Below are positions 21,401 through 33,560 of a DNA stretch of 64,000 bases, one piece after another. Location: positions 1 through 64,000 of the forward strand of contig NW_027099856.1 of NCBI RefSeq assembly GCF_031753505.1, given 5' to 3'. Position 1 is the first letter of the stretch. Each line of letters starts with the position of its first letter. The notes beneath the pieces were generated by a model. That model saw only the letters and a list, made by a program, of their open reading frames with translations. It had not been told where the DNA came from and did not search any database. The position numbers were made by a program, and so were the translations under genes. The DNA is from Anomalospiza imberbis (lineage: Eukaryota; Chordata; Aves; Passeriformes; Viduidae).

Positions 21401-24400
21401 TCCCAGACCCAAGCTGCCACCACTTTGATATTGTGCTTCCCTGACAGACCCAAGCACATGCTGCAAAGTGAGATCAGAACCCTGGTGTGGCAACTTTTGT
21501 TTCACAGGGAAAAGGGCCCGCTGTTGTCTTCAAGGGCCTGTGGCCCTGAGTGCGTGGCCAAATCCTGAAAATCCAAACAGCAAAGGATTTGTCCCAGACC
21601 CAAGCTACCACCACTTTGAATTTTGCTTCCCTGACAGTCCCAAGCGCATCCTGCAAACTGACATCTGCAACCTGGGGTGGTGATCTTGCTTTCACAGGGA
21701 AAAGAGCAGGCATTCATGATGAACCTAAGTGGGCGGCTGCTTCCAAAACATCCAAATGGCGCAGGATGTTTCCCAGACCCAAGTTAACACCACTTCAATC
21801 TTCTGCTTCCCTGACAGTCCCAAGCGCATCCTGCCAACTGACATCAGGACCCTGGGGTGGCGAGTTTTTTTCCCCAGGGAGAAGGGCTGGAATTCATGTT
21901 GAGGCACCTGTGGCACTGAATAAGCACGTGCCTCCAAAAAAGCTGAATGGCAGAGGATGTTTCCAGAGCCACGCTGCCACCATCTCAAACTCGTTCCCTG
22001 ACAGTCCCGAGCGCATCCTGCAAACTGACATCAGGAATCTCGGGTGGTAAATTTTGTTGCAGAGGGAAAAGGGCCCACACTCCTCCTCAGGGGCCTGTGG
22101 CCCTGAGTGGGCAGCCTCCTCCTGAAAATCAAAACAGCACAGGATACATCCCAGACCCAAGCTGCCACCACTTTGATATTGTGCTTCCAGGACATTGCCA
22201 AGCGCATCCTGCAAACTGACATCTGCAACCTGGGGTGGGGATCTTGGTTTCACAGGGAAAAGAGCGGGCATTCGTGGCCCTGAGTGGGCACCCGCTTCCA
22301 AAATATCTAAACGGCACCGGATCTGTCCCGGACACAAGCTGCTGCCACCACCTCAATCTTCTGCTTCCCTGACAGTCCTGAGCGCATCCTGCAAACTGAA
22401 ATCAGGAACCTGGGGTGGTCAGTTTTGTTTCACAGGGAAAAGGGCCCGCAGTTGTCTTCAGGGGCCTGTGGCCCTGAGTGGGCAGCCTCCTCCTGAAAAT
22501 CCAAAACAGCACAGGATACATCCCAGACCCAAGCTGCCACCACTTTGATATTGTGCTTCCAGGACATTGCCAAGCACATCCTGCAAACTGACATCTGCAA
22601 CCTGGGGTGGTGATCTTGGTTTCACAGGGAAAAGAGCGGGCATTCGTGGCCCTGAGTGGGCACCCGCTTCCAAAATACCTAAACAGCACTGGATCTGTCC
22701 CGGACACAAGCTGCTGCCACCACCTCAATCTTCCGCTTCCCTGACAGTCCTGAGCGCATCCTGTAAACTGACATCAGGAACCTGGTGTGGTGAGTTTTGT
22801 TTCACAGGAAAAAGGGCCCGCAGTTGTCTTCAGGGGCCTGTGGCCCTGAGTGGGCAGCCTCCTCCTGAAAATCCAAAACAGCACAGGATACATCCCAGAC
22901 CCAAGCTGCCACCACTTTGATATTGTGCTTCCCTGACAGACCCAAGCACATGCTGCAAAGTGAGATCAGAACCCTGGTGTGGCAACTTTTGTTTCACAGG
23001 GAAAAGGGCCCGCTGTTGTCTTCAAGGTCCTGTGGCCCTGAGTGCGTGGCCAAATCCTGAAAATCCAAACAGCAAAGGATTTGTCCCAGACCCAAGCTAC
23101 CACCACTTTGAATTTTGCTTCCCTGACAGTCCCAAGCGCATCCTGCAAACCGACATCTGCAACCTGGGGTGGTGATCTTGGTTTCACAGGGAAAAGAGCA
23201 GGCATTCATGATGAACCTAAGTGGGCGGCTGCTTCCAAAACATCCAAATGGCGCAGGATGTTTCCCAGACCCAAGTTAACACCACTTCAATCTTCTGCTT
23301 CCCTGACAGTCCCGAGCGCATCCTGCCAACTGACATCAGGACCCTGGGGTGGCGAGTTTTTTCCCCAGGGAGAAGGGCTGGAATTCATGTTGAGGCACCT
23401 GTGGCACTGAATAAGCACGTGCCTCCAAAAAAGCTGAATGGCAGAGGATGTTTCCAGAGCCACGCTGCCACCATCTCAAACTCGTTCCCTGACAGTCCCG
23501 AGCGCATCCTGCAAACTGACATCAGGAATCTCGGGTGGTAAATTTTGTTGCAGAGGGAAAAGGGCCCACACTCCTCCTCAGGGGCCTGTGGCCCTGAGTG
23601 GGCAGCCTCCTCCTGAAAATCAAAACAGCACAGGATACATCCCAGACCCAAGCTGCCACCACTTTGATATTGTGCTTCCAGGACATTGCCAAGCGCATCC
23701 TGCAAACTGACATCTGCAACCTGGGGTGGTGATCTTGGTTTCACAGGGAAAACAGCGGGCATTCGTGGCCCTGAGTGGGCACCCGCTTCCAAAATACCTA
23801 AACGGCACCGGATGTGTCCCGGACAAAAGCTGCTGCCGCCACCTCAATCTTCCGCTTCCCTGACAGTCCTGAGCGCATCCTGCAAACTGACATCAGGAAT
23901 CTCGGGTGGTGAGTTTTGTTTCACAGGTAAATGGGCCCGCAGTTGTCTTCAGGGGCCTGTGGCCCTGAGTGGGCAGCCTCCTCCTGAAAATCAAAACAGC
24001 ACAGGATACATCCCAGACCCAAGCTGCCACCACTTTGATATTGTGCTTCCAGGACATTGCCAAGCGCATCCTGCAAACTGACATCTGCAACCTGGGGTGG
24101 TGATCTTGGTTTCACAGGGAAAAGAGCCGGCATTCGTGGCCCTGAGTGGGCACCCGCTTCCAAAATATCTAAACGGCACCGGATCTGTCCCGGACACAAG
24201 CTGCTGCCACCACCTCAATCTTCTGCTTCCCTGACAGTCCTGAGCGCATCCTGCAAACTGACATCAGGAACCTGGTGTGGTGAGTTTTGTTTCACAGGGA
24301 AAAGGGCCCGCAGTTGTCTTCAGGGGCCTGTGGCCCTGAGTGGGCAGCCTCCTCCTGAAAATCCAAAACAGCACAGGATACATCCCAGACCCAAGCTGCC

Positions 24401-27400
24401 ACCACTTTGATATTCTGCTTCCCTGACAGACCCAAGCACATGCTGCAAAGTGAGATCAGAACCCTGGTGTGGCTTGTTTCACAGGGAAAAGGGCCCGCAG
24501 TTGTCTTCAAGGGCCTGTGGCCCTGAGTGAGTGGCCAAATCCTGAAAATCCAAACAGCAAAGGATTTGTCCCAGACCCAAGCTAACACCACTTTGAATTT
24601 TGCTTCCCTGACAGTCCCAAGCGCATCCTGCAAACTGACATCTGCAACCTGGGGTGGTGATCTTGGTTTCACAGGGAAAAGAGCAGGCATTCATGATGAA
24701 CCTAAGTGGGCGGCTGCTTCCAAAACATCCAAATGGCGCAGGATGTTTCCCAGACCCAAGTTAACACCACTTCAATCTTCTGCTTCCCTGACAGTCCCGA
24801 GCGCATCCTGCCAACTGACATCAGGACCCTGGGGTGGCGAGTTTTTTTCCCCAGGGAGAAGGGCTGGAATTCATGTTGAGGCACCTGTGGCACTGAATAA
24901 GCACGTGCCTCCAAAAAAGCTGAATGGCAGAGGATGTTTCCAGAGCCACGCTGCCACCATCTCAAACTCGTTCCCTGACAGTCCCGAGCGCATCCTGCAA
25001 ACTGACATCAGGAATCTCGGGTGGTAAATTTTGTTGCAGAGGGAAAAGGGCCCACACTCCTCCTCAGGGGCCTGTGGCCCTGAGTGGGCAGCCTCCTCCT
25101 GAAAATCAAAACAGCACAGGATACATCCCAGACCCAAGCTGCCACCACTTTGAATTTGTGCTTCCAGGACATTGCCAAGCGCATCCTGCAAACTGACATC
25201 TGCAACCTGGGGTGGGGATCTTGGTTTCACAGGGAAAAGAGCGGGCATTCGTGGCCCTGAGTGGGCACCCGCTTCCAAAATATCTAAACGGCACCGGATC
25301 TGTCCCGGACACAAGCTGCTGCCACCACCTCAATCTTCTGCTTCCCTGACAGTCCTGAGCGCATCCTGCAAACTGACATCAGGAACCTGGGGTGGTGAGT
25401 TTTGTTTCACAGGGAAAAGGGCCCGCAGTTGTCTTCAGGGGCCTGTGGCCCTGAGTGGGCAGCCTCCTCCTGAAAATCCCAAACAGCACAGGATACATCC
25501 CAGACCCAAGCTGCCACCACTTTGATATTGTGCTTCCCTGACAGACCCAAGCACATGCTGCAAAGTGAGATCAGAACCCTGGTGTGGCAACTTTTGTTTC
25601 ACAGGGAAAAGGGCCCGCAGTTGTCTTCAAGGGCCTGTGGCCCTGAGTGCGTGGCCAAATCCTGAAAATCCAAACAGCAAAGGATTTGTCCCAGACCCAA
25701 GCTACCACCACTTTGAATTTTGCTTCCCTGACAGTCCCAAGCGCATCCTGCAAACCGACATCTGCAACCTGGGGTGGTGATCTTGGTTTCACAGGGAAAA
25801 GAGCAGGCATTCATGATGAACCTAAGTGGGCGGCTGCTTCCAAAACATCCAAATGGTGCAGGATGTTTCCCAGACCCAAGTTAACACCACTTCAATCTTC
25901 TGCTTCCCTGACAGTCCCAAGCGCATCCTGCCAACTGACATCAGGACCCTGCTGTGGCGAGTTTTTTTCCCCAGGGAGAAGGGCTGGAATTCATGTTGAG
26001 GCACCTGTGGCACTGAATAAGCACGTGCCTCCAAAAAAGCTGAATGGCAGAGGATGTTTCCAGAGCCACGCTGCCACCATCTCAAACTCGTTCCCTGACA
26101 GTCCCGAGCGCATCCTGCAAACTGACATCAGGAATCTCGGGTGGTAAATTTTGTTGCAGAGGGAAAAGGGCCCACACTCCTCCTCAGGGGCCTGTGGCCC
26201 TGAGTGGGCAGCCTCCTCCTGAAAATCAAAACAGCACAGGATACATCCCAGACCCAAGCTGCCACCACTTTGATATTGTGCTTCCAGGACATTGCCAAGC
26301 GCATCCTGCAAACTGACATCTGCAACCTGGGGTGGTGATCTTGGTTTCACAGGGAAAAGAGCGGGCATTCGTGGCCCTGAGTGGGCACCCGCTTCCAAAA
26401 TATCTAAACGGCACCGGATCTGTCCCGGACACAAGCTGCTGCCACCACCTCAATCTTCTGCTTCCCTGACAGTCCTGAGCGCATCCTGCAAACTGACATC
26501 AGGAACCTGGGGTGGTCAGTTTTGTTTCACAGGGAAAAGGGCCCGCAGTTGTCTTCAGGGGCCTGTGGCCCTGAGTGGGCAGCCTCCTCCTGAAAATCCA
26601 AAACAGCACAGGATACATCCCAGACCCAAGCTGCCACCACTTTGATATTGTGCTTCCCTGACAGACCCAAGCACATGCTGCAAAGTGAGATCAGAACCCT
26701 GGTGTGGCAACTTTTGTTTCACAGGGAAAAGGGCCCGCAGTTGTCTTCAAGGGCCTGTGGCCCTGAGTGCGTGGCCAAATCCTGAAAATCCAAACAGCAA
26801 AGGATTTGTCCCAGACCCAAGCTACCACCACTTTGAATTTTGCTTCCCTGACAGTCCCAAGCGCATCCTGCAAACTGACATCTGCAACCTGGGGTGGTGA
26901 TCTTGCTTTCACAGGGAAAAGAGCAGGCATTCATGATGAACCTAAGTGGGCGGCTGCTTCCAAAACATCCAAATGGCGCAGGATGTTTCCCAGACCCAAG
27001 TTAACACCACTTCAATCTTCTGCTTCCCTGACAGTCCCAAGCGCATCCTGCCAACTGACATCAGGACCCTGCTGTGGCGAGTTTTTTTCCCCAGGGAGAA
27101 GGGCTGGAATTCATGTTGAGGCACCTGTGGCACTGAATAAGCACGTGCCTCCAAAAAAGCTGAATGGCAGAGGATGTTTCCAGAGCCACGCTGCCACCAT
27201 CTCAAACTCGTTCCCTGACAGTCCCGAGCGCATCCTGCAAACTGACATCAGGAATCTCGGGTGGTAAATTTTGTTGCAGAGGGAAAAGGGCCCACACTCC
27301 TCCTCAGGGGCCTGTGGCCCTGAGTGGGCAGCCTCCTCCTGAAAATCAAAACAGCACAGGATACATCCCAGACCCAAGCTGCCACCACTTTGATATTGTG

Positions 27401-30400
27401 CTTCCAGGACATTGCCAAGCGCATCCTGCAAACTGACATCTGCAACCTGGGGTGGTGATCTTGGTTTCACAGGGAAAAGAGCGGGCATTCGTGGCCCTGA
27501 GTGGGCACCCGCTTCCAAAATATCTAAACGGCACCGGATCTGTCCCGGACACAAGCTGCTGCCACCACCTCAATCTTCTGCTTCCCTGACAGTCCTGAGC
27601 GCATCCTGCAAACTGACATCAGGAACCTGGGGTGGTCAGTTTTGTTTCACAGGGAAAAGGGCCCGCAGTTGTCTTCAGGGGCCTGTGGCCCTGAGTGGGC
27701 AGCCTCCTCCTGAAAATCCAAAACAGCACAGGATACATCCCAGACCCAAGCTGCCACCACTTTGATATTGTGCTTCCAGGACATTGCCAAGCGCATCCTG
27801 CAAACTGACATCTGCAACCTGGGGTGGTGATCTTGGTTTCACAGGGAAAAGAGCCGGCATTCGTGGCCCTGAGTGGGCACCCGCTTCCAAAATATCTAAA
27901 CGGCACTGGATCTGTCCCGGACACAACCTGCTGCCACCACCTCAATCTTCCGCTTCCCTGACAGTCCTGAGCGCATCCTGCAAACTGACATCAGGAACCT
28001 GGTGTGGTGAGTTTTGTTTCACAGGGAAAAGGGCCCGCAGTTGTCTTCAGGGGCCTGTGGCCCTGAGTGGGCAGCCTCCTCCTGAAAATCCAAAACAGCA
28101 CAGGATACATCCCAGACCCAAGCTGCCACCACTTTGATATTGTGCTTCCCTGACAGACCCAAGCACATGCTGCAAAGTGAGATCAGAACCCTGGTGTGGC
28201 AACTTTTGTTTCACAGGGAAAAGGGCCCGCAGTTGTCTTCAAGGGCCTGTGGCCCTGAGTGCGTGGCCAAATCCTGAAAATCCAAACAGCACAGGATTTG
28301 TCCCAGACCCAAGCTACCACCACTTTGAATTTTGCTTCCCTGACAGTCCCAAGCGCATCCTGCAAACCGACATCTGCAACCTGGGGTGGTGATCTTGCTT
28401 TCACAGGGAAAAGAGCAGGCATTCATGATGAACCTAAGTGGGCGGCTGCTTCCAAAACATCCAAATGGCGCAGGATGTTTCCCAGACCCAAGTTAACACC
28501 ACTTCAATCTTCTGCTTCCCTGACAGTCCCGAGCGCATCCTGCCAACTGACATCAGGACCCTGGGGTGGCGAGTTTTTTCCCCAGGGAGAAGGGCTGGAA
28601 TTCATGTTGAGGCACCTGTGGCACTGAATAAGCACGTGCCTCCAAAAAAGCTGAATGGCAGAGGATGTTTCCAGAGCCACGCTGCCACCATCTCAAACTC
28701 GTTCCCTGACAGTCCCGAGCGCATCCTGCAAACTGACATCAGGAATCTCGGGTGGTAAATTTTGTTGCAGAGGGAAAAGGGCCCACACTCCTCCTCAGGG
28801 GCCTGTGGCCCTGAGTGGGCAGCCTCCTCCTGAAAATCAAAACAGCACAGGATACATCCCAGACCCAAGCTGCCACCACTTTGATATTGTGCTTCCAGGA
28901 CATTGCCAAGCGCATCCTGCAAACTGACATCTGCAACCTGGGGTGGTGATCTTGGTTTCACAGGGAAAAGAGCCGGCATTCGTGGCCCTGAGTGGGCACC
29001 CGCTTCCAAAATATCTAAACGGCACCGGATCTGTCCCGGACACAAGCTGCCACCACTTTGAATTTGTGCTTCCAGGACATTGCCAAGCACATCCTGCAAA
29101 CTGACATCTGCAACCTGGGGTGGTGATCTTGGTTTCACAGGGAAAAGAGCCGGCATTCGTGGCCCTGAGTGGGCACCCGCTTCCAAAATATCTAAACGGC
29201 ACCGGATCTGTCCCGGACACAAGCTGCTGCCACCACCTCAATCTTCTGCTTCCCTGACAGTCCCGAGCGCATCCTGCAAACTGACATCAGGAACCTGGGG
29301 TGGTGAGTTTTGTTTCACAGGGAAAAGGGCCCGCAGTTGTCTTCAGGGGCCTGTGGCCCTGAGTGGGCAGCCTCCTCCTGAAAATCCAAAACAGCACAGG
29401 ATACATCCCAGACCCAAGCTGCCACCACTTTGATATTGTGCTTCCCTGACAGACCCAAGCACATGCAGCAAAGTGAGATCAGAACCCTGGTGTGGCAACT
29501 TTTGTTTCACAGGGAAAAGGGCCCGCAGTTGTCTTCAAGGGCCTGTGGCCCTGAGTGCGTGGCCAAATCCTGAAAATCCAAACAGCAAAGGATTTGTCCC
29601 AGACCCAAGCTACCACCACTTTGAATTTTGCTTCCCTGACAGTCCCAAGCGCATCCTGCAAACTGACATCTGCAACCTGGGGTGGTGATCTTGGTTTCAC
29701 AGGGAAAAGAGCAGGCATTCATGATGAACCTAAGTGGGCGGCTGCTTCCAAAACATCCAAATGGCACAGGATGTTTCCCAGACCCAAGTTAACACCACTT
29801 CAATCTTCTGCTTCCCTGACAGTCCCAAGCGCATCCTGCCAACTGACATCAGGACCCTGGTGTGGTGAGTTTTTTTCCCCAGGGAGAAGGGCTGGAATTC
29901 ATGTTGAGGCACCTGTGGCACTGAATAAGCACGTGCCTCCAAAAAAGCTGAATGGCAGAGGATGTTTCCAGAGCCACGCTGCCACCATCTCAAACTCATT
30001 CCCTGACAGTCCTGAGCGCATCCTGCAAACTGACATCAGGAATCTCAGGTGGTAAATTTTGTTGCAGAGGGAAAAGGGCCCACACTCCTCCTCAGGGGCC
30101 TGTGGCCCTGAGTGGCAGCCTCCTCCTGAAAATCAAAACAGCACAGGATACATCCCAGACCCAAGCTGCCACCACTTTGATATTGTGCTTCCAGGACATT
30201 GCCAAGCGCATCCTGCAAACTGACATCTGCAACCTGGGGTGGTGATCTTGGTTTCACAGGGAAAAGAGCTGGCATTCGTGGCCCTGAGTGGGCACCCGCT
30301 TCCAAAATACCTAAACGGCACCGGATCTGTCCCGGACACAAGCTGCTGCCACCACCTCAATCTTCTGCTTCCCTGACAGTCCTGAGCGCATCCTGCAAAC

Positions 30401-31735
30401 TGACATCAGGAACCTGGGGTGGTGAGTTTTGTTTCACAGGGAAAAGGGCCCGCAGTTGTCTTCAGGGGCCTGTGGCCGTGAGTGGGCAGCCTCCTCCTGA
30501 AAATCAAAACAGCACAGGATACATCCCAGACCCAAGCTGCCACCACTTTGATATTGTGCTTCCAGGACATTGCCAAGCACATCCTGCAAACTGACATCTG
30601 CAACCTGCGGTGGTGATCTTGGTTTCACAGGGAAAAGAGCGGGCATTCGTGGCCCTGAGTGGGCACCCGCTTCCAAAATATCTAAACGGCACTGGATCGG
30701 TCCCGGACACAAGCTGTTGCCACCACCTCAATCTTCTGCTTCCCTGACAGTCCCGAGCGCATCCTGCAAACTGACATCTGCAACCTGGGGTGGTAAATTT
30801 TGTTTCACAGGGAAAAGGGCCCGCAGTTGTCTTCAGGGGCCTGTGGCCCTGAGTGGGCAGCCTCCTCCTGAAAATCCAAAACAGCACAGGATACATCCCA
30901 GACCCAAGCTGCCACCACTTTGATATTGTGCTTCCAGGACAGACCCAAGCACATGCTGCAAAGTGAGATCAGAACCCTGGTGTGGCAACTTTTGTTTCAC
31001 AGGGAAAAGTGCCCGCAGTTGTCTTCAAGGGCCTGTGGCCCTGAGTGTGTGGCCAAATCCTGAAAATCCAAACAGCACAGGATTTGTCCCAGACCCAAGC
31101 TACCACCACTTTGAATTTTGCTTCCCTAGCAAAGTCCCAAGCGCATCCTGCAAACTGACATCTGCAACCTGGGGTGGTGATCTTCCTTTCACAGGGAAAA
31201 GAGCAGGCATTCATGATGAACCTAAGTGGGCGGCTGCTTCCAAAACATCCAAATGGCGCAGGATGTTTCCCAGACCCAAGTTAACACCACTTCAATCTTC
31301 TGCTTCCCTGACAGTCCCAAGCGCATCCTGCCAACTGACATCAGGACCCTGGTGTGGTGAGTTTTTTTCCCCAGGGAGAAGGGCTGGAATTCATGTTGAG
31401 GCACCTGTGGCACTGAATAAGCACGTGCCTCCAAAAAAGCTGAATGGCAGAGGATGTTTCCAGAGCCACGCTGCCACCATCTCAAACTCGTTCCCTGACA
31501 GTCCCGAGCGCATCCTGCAAACTGACATCAGGAATCTCAGGTGGTAAATTTTGTTGCAGAGGGAAAAGGGCCCACACTCCTCCTCAGGGGCCTGTGGCCC
31601 TGAGTGGGCAGCCTCCTCCTGAAAATCAAAACAGCACAGGATACATCCCAGACCCAAGCTGCCACCACTTTGAATTTGTGCTTCCAGGACATTGCCAAGC
31701 ACATCCTGCAAACTGACATCTGCAACCTGGGCTGG
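18481..31735. repeat. Higher-order repeat of 8, 6 or 7 monomers
   Basis: A marker monomer with AAGTGAGATCAGAACCCTGG begins at about 18485, 19977, 21468, 22960, 24445, 25565, 26685, 28177, 29473 and 30963. Intervals are 1492, 1491, 1492, 1485, 1120, 1120, 1492, 1296 and 1490 bp, that is 8, 8, 8, 8, 6, 6, 8, 7 and 8 monomers. The order is m1 (marker), m2 (ATGATGAACCTAAG), m3 (GAATTCATGTTGAGGC), m4 (GGTGGTAAATTTTGTTGC), then the m5-m6 pair (GGGCATTCGTGGCC; GCAGTTGTCTTCAGG) once or twice. The 6-mers lack one m5-m6 pair. The 24445 marker has a short deletion (GTGTGGCTTGTTTC). Confidence 0.92.
28930..29240. repeat. Hybrid monomer in the 7-mer higher-order unit
   Basis: After an m5 head (CGGCACCGGATCTGTCCCGG) the sequence at 29041 switches to the m4/m6-type tail CTGCCACCACTTTGAATTTG and then enters another m5 monomer. 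The 7-mer therefore arose by out-of-register exchange inside a monomer, not at a monomer boundary. Confidence 0.75.
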
Positions 31736-32153
31736 TGATTTTTTTTTTTCCAGGGAAAATGGCCAGGTTCAGGTACTTGAGGCCTAGCATGGGCAGCGGC
31801 TTCCAACATATGCAAACAGTGCAGGATCTTTGCCATACCGGACCTGCCACTACCTCAGCCTTTTTCTCTCTTAATAGTCCCAAGTGTGTCCTGCCAACTG
31901 ATATCAGGATCCGGGAGTGGCAAGTCTTGGTTCACAGGGAAAAAGGCTAGCGTTCAGGCACCTCTGGCACTGAGTGGGCAGCGTCCACCTAAAAATCTGA
32001 ATGGCACTGGCTGTGTCCCAGACCCAAGCTGCCACCACCTCAGACTTGTGCTTCCCTGACAGTCCCAAGCACATGCTGCAGACTGACATCAGCACTTGGG
32101 AGTGGTCATCTTTGTTTCACATGGAAAAGTGCCAGTGTTCGTGTTCAGGGACA
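31736..32153. repeat. Right edge of the satellite: two diverged monomers and a fragment
   Basis: The junction words read GTGATTTTTTTTTTTCCAGG (31735), GTGGCAAGTCTTGGTTCACAGG (31917) and GTGGTCATCTTTGTTTCACA (32102). Internal words such as CCCAGACCCAAGCTGCCACC survive once. Homology stops near GTGTTCAGGGACA at 32153. Confidence 0.8.
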
Positions 32154-32154
32154 C

Positions 32155-32520
32155 AAATGATGGGGAACAGGAGATTTTAACCTCAATCCAAACCCTTTAA
32201 AAGGAGGAACAACAGTCCTGCCCTCTCACATTAACCCTTAGGATGATTAAAAAGTGTGGGGGAGGAGGGTTACCCTCAAATCAAAACCCGGCATACAACA
32301 ACAGTATTTTTCGCCTTCCATTCAGAATAGAACCCAGGGATTCCCTGACACAGCTGTGATACCCCTAACATCCTGGAAAAGGCAGATTTTCCTTCAATCA
32401 ACACCCTACAAACCACAAGTGAAAGGGGATGCCTCCCAGCACAAACACAGACAATAGTGAAAGAGGAGTCGCTTCCCCCACTTTGAATTTCTTTTATCCT
32501 CCTAAACCCCCCTTTTTTTT
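32155..32520. repeat. Degenerate minisatellite, right block
   Basis: Core copies at about 32165, 32262, 32332, 32382, 32417 and 32464 share G3-5, spacer, TTNCC, then CAATC-like tails (for example GGGTTACCCTCAAATCAAAA at 32268). This is the same family and orientation as 12500-12990. Confidence 0.6.
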
Positions 32521-33285
32521 TTTTTTCTGGGAGCACAGAGGATGGATTGGCAAGATAAAATTTGAAAGGGAAAGGAGAAAAGTTCCTGCTACAAATCCAC
32601 ATGCACATCCACCTGTTTGCTGGTTCCCAGCACAAAGGTTTGTCCCTCGATAGCTCCTTTAAACAATGCTCGAGGTATCCAAGTGCATATCCAGGTGATC
32701 ACCAAGGCCCTGTCCCAAACTCCCAGAGGCCTTCCATGAGTCAGCCCTAGAAGCCCCTCATGAACCTCTCTCCTTCAACAGCTCCATGCAAAAGTGAGCT
32801 GAGGCAAACCCCCTAAAACAGGCCCCGGCAGGAGCCAGCCCCTCCTCATCCTCTCAGCTCATACCTGGGGCTGCTCTGGATTTCTTTCCAAAGGATTTTA
32901 GAGACAAATCCCTATTTTCAGCAATAGCTATAAAAATGAAACACTTGACAGGATTTAGTATTCTACACACACCCCTCCCTGTGCATTCTGGGGCAGCTTT
33001 GGGTCCCTCTGGGGGACAGCACCCAGCATGACACACCCCCCCCTCCCCATTAACCACCCACCTTCTCCTCCACTACAGAGCACCTCAAATGACATCAGAG
33101 CCCCACGTCTTTGCCCCCTTTTCCTGGCCCCCAGAGAAGTCACAGAATGAGTCAAACCACCCTAGACAGCAGCCCAGCACTTCCTTCAATCCCTCTCCAC
33201 GTGTCCATCCCCCCAAAAGGGACTCCGCCCAACAAGAAAGGGGGGCAGCTCCAAGAAGGGTTTAAGTTACTGCCCAGCCTCGCTG
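32521..33285. other. Mostly unique sequence; its start is a diverged copy of 12980-13290
   Basis: CCTAAACCCCCC, a T run and TCTGGGAGCACAGAGGATGG (32505-32545) align with CCTAAAAACCCCTAGC and TCTGGGAGTGCTGTGG at 12982-13018. Weaker similarity continues to about 32800. Beyond that I see no repeat. The frames here overlap on both strands and have no recognisable domain. Confidence 0.45.
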
Positions 33286-33289
33286 TCAC

Positions 33290-33560
33290 AGGCGAGGGGC
33301 AGAAAGAGGGAGTGGCGGGGACGCGGCACGGACGGCACGGCACAGAGCGGGGGCCGCTCTCGGCACAATGCCGGGAAAGCCCCGGGTCCGGCAGTGCCGG
33401 GCGGCGTTTGGCCAGCACGGGGGGATCCGCAAGAGCCTCCGGCCCCGTGCGGGGACTCCTGCCAGGGCCTAGGGGCGCCACGCCGGGCCCCGGCCCTCTG
33501 GGCTTTATTCTCCGGCGCCCCGAGCCCCGCGGCTGCGGGGAAAGAAGGAAAGGGGCGATG
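33290..33560. promoter_or_regulatory. CpG island
   Basis: High GC with dense CpG (GGGACGCGGCACGGACGGCA near 33317, GGGCGCCACGCCGGGCCCC near 33473). Such islands usually mark promoters or CpG-rich first exons. A short plus frame starts with ATGCCGGGAAAGCCCCGG at 33368 and closes after 34 codons at TAG. On the minus strand AATAAA lies at about 33509-33504. I cannot assign a gene. Confidence 0.55.

Larger units (their letters stand above)
13611..32153. repeat. 186-bp satellite array, about 100 monomers
   Basis: The words GTGAGTTTTGTTTCACAGGG, CCTGTGGCCCTGAGTGGGC, CCCAGACCCAAGCTGCCACC, CTGACAGTCCCAAG and CTGCAAACTGACATC return every 184-190 bp throughout. Total length divided by 186.5 gives about 99 monomers. 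From 13611 to about 18480 neighbours differ from each other, with no longer period. From about 18481 to 31735 they form a higher-order repeat. From 31736 to 32153 two and a fraction monomers are again diverged. All monomers have the same orientation. The many open frames of 60-206 codons on both strands recur with the repeat and shift frame at indels; none is treated as a gene. Confidence 0.96.

Noticed and set aside
13695..32095. Dozens of open frames of 60-206 codons in the 186-bp array, including a 206-codon minus frame at 28602-29222
   Set aside because: They recur on both strands with the satellite period, overlap one another and shift frame at monomer indels. Openness comes from the repeat, not from selection.
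13611..32153. CRISPR-like or CENP-B-box reading of the satellite
   Set aside because: Monomers have no short repeat plus unique spacer structure, and the TTCG-containing word of m5 does not match the CENP-B box core (TTCG, four bases, A, two bases, CGGG).
32925..32940. CTATAAAAATG as a second TATA promoter
   Set aside because: No GC or CCAAT element above it, no donor or frame below it, and the surrounding sequence is unremarkable.
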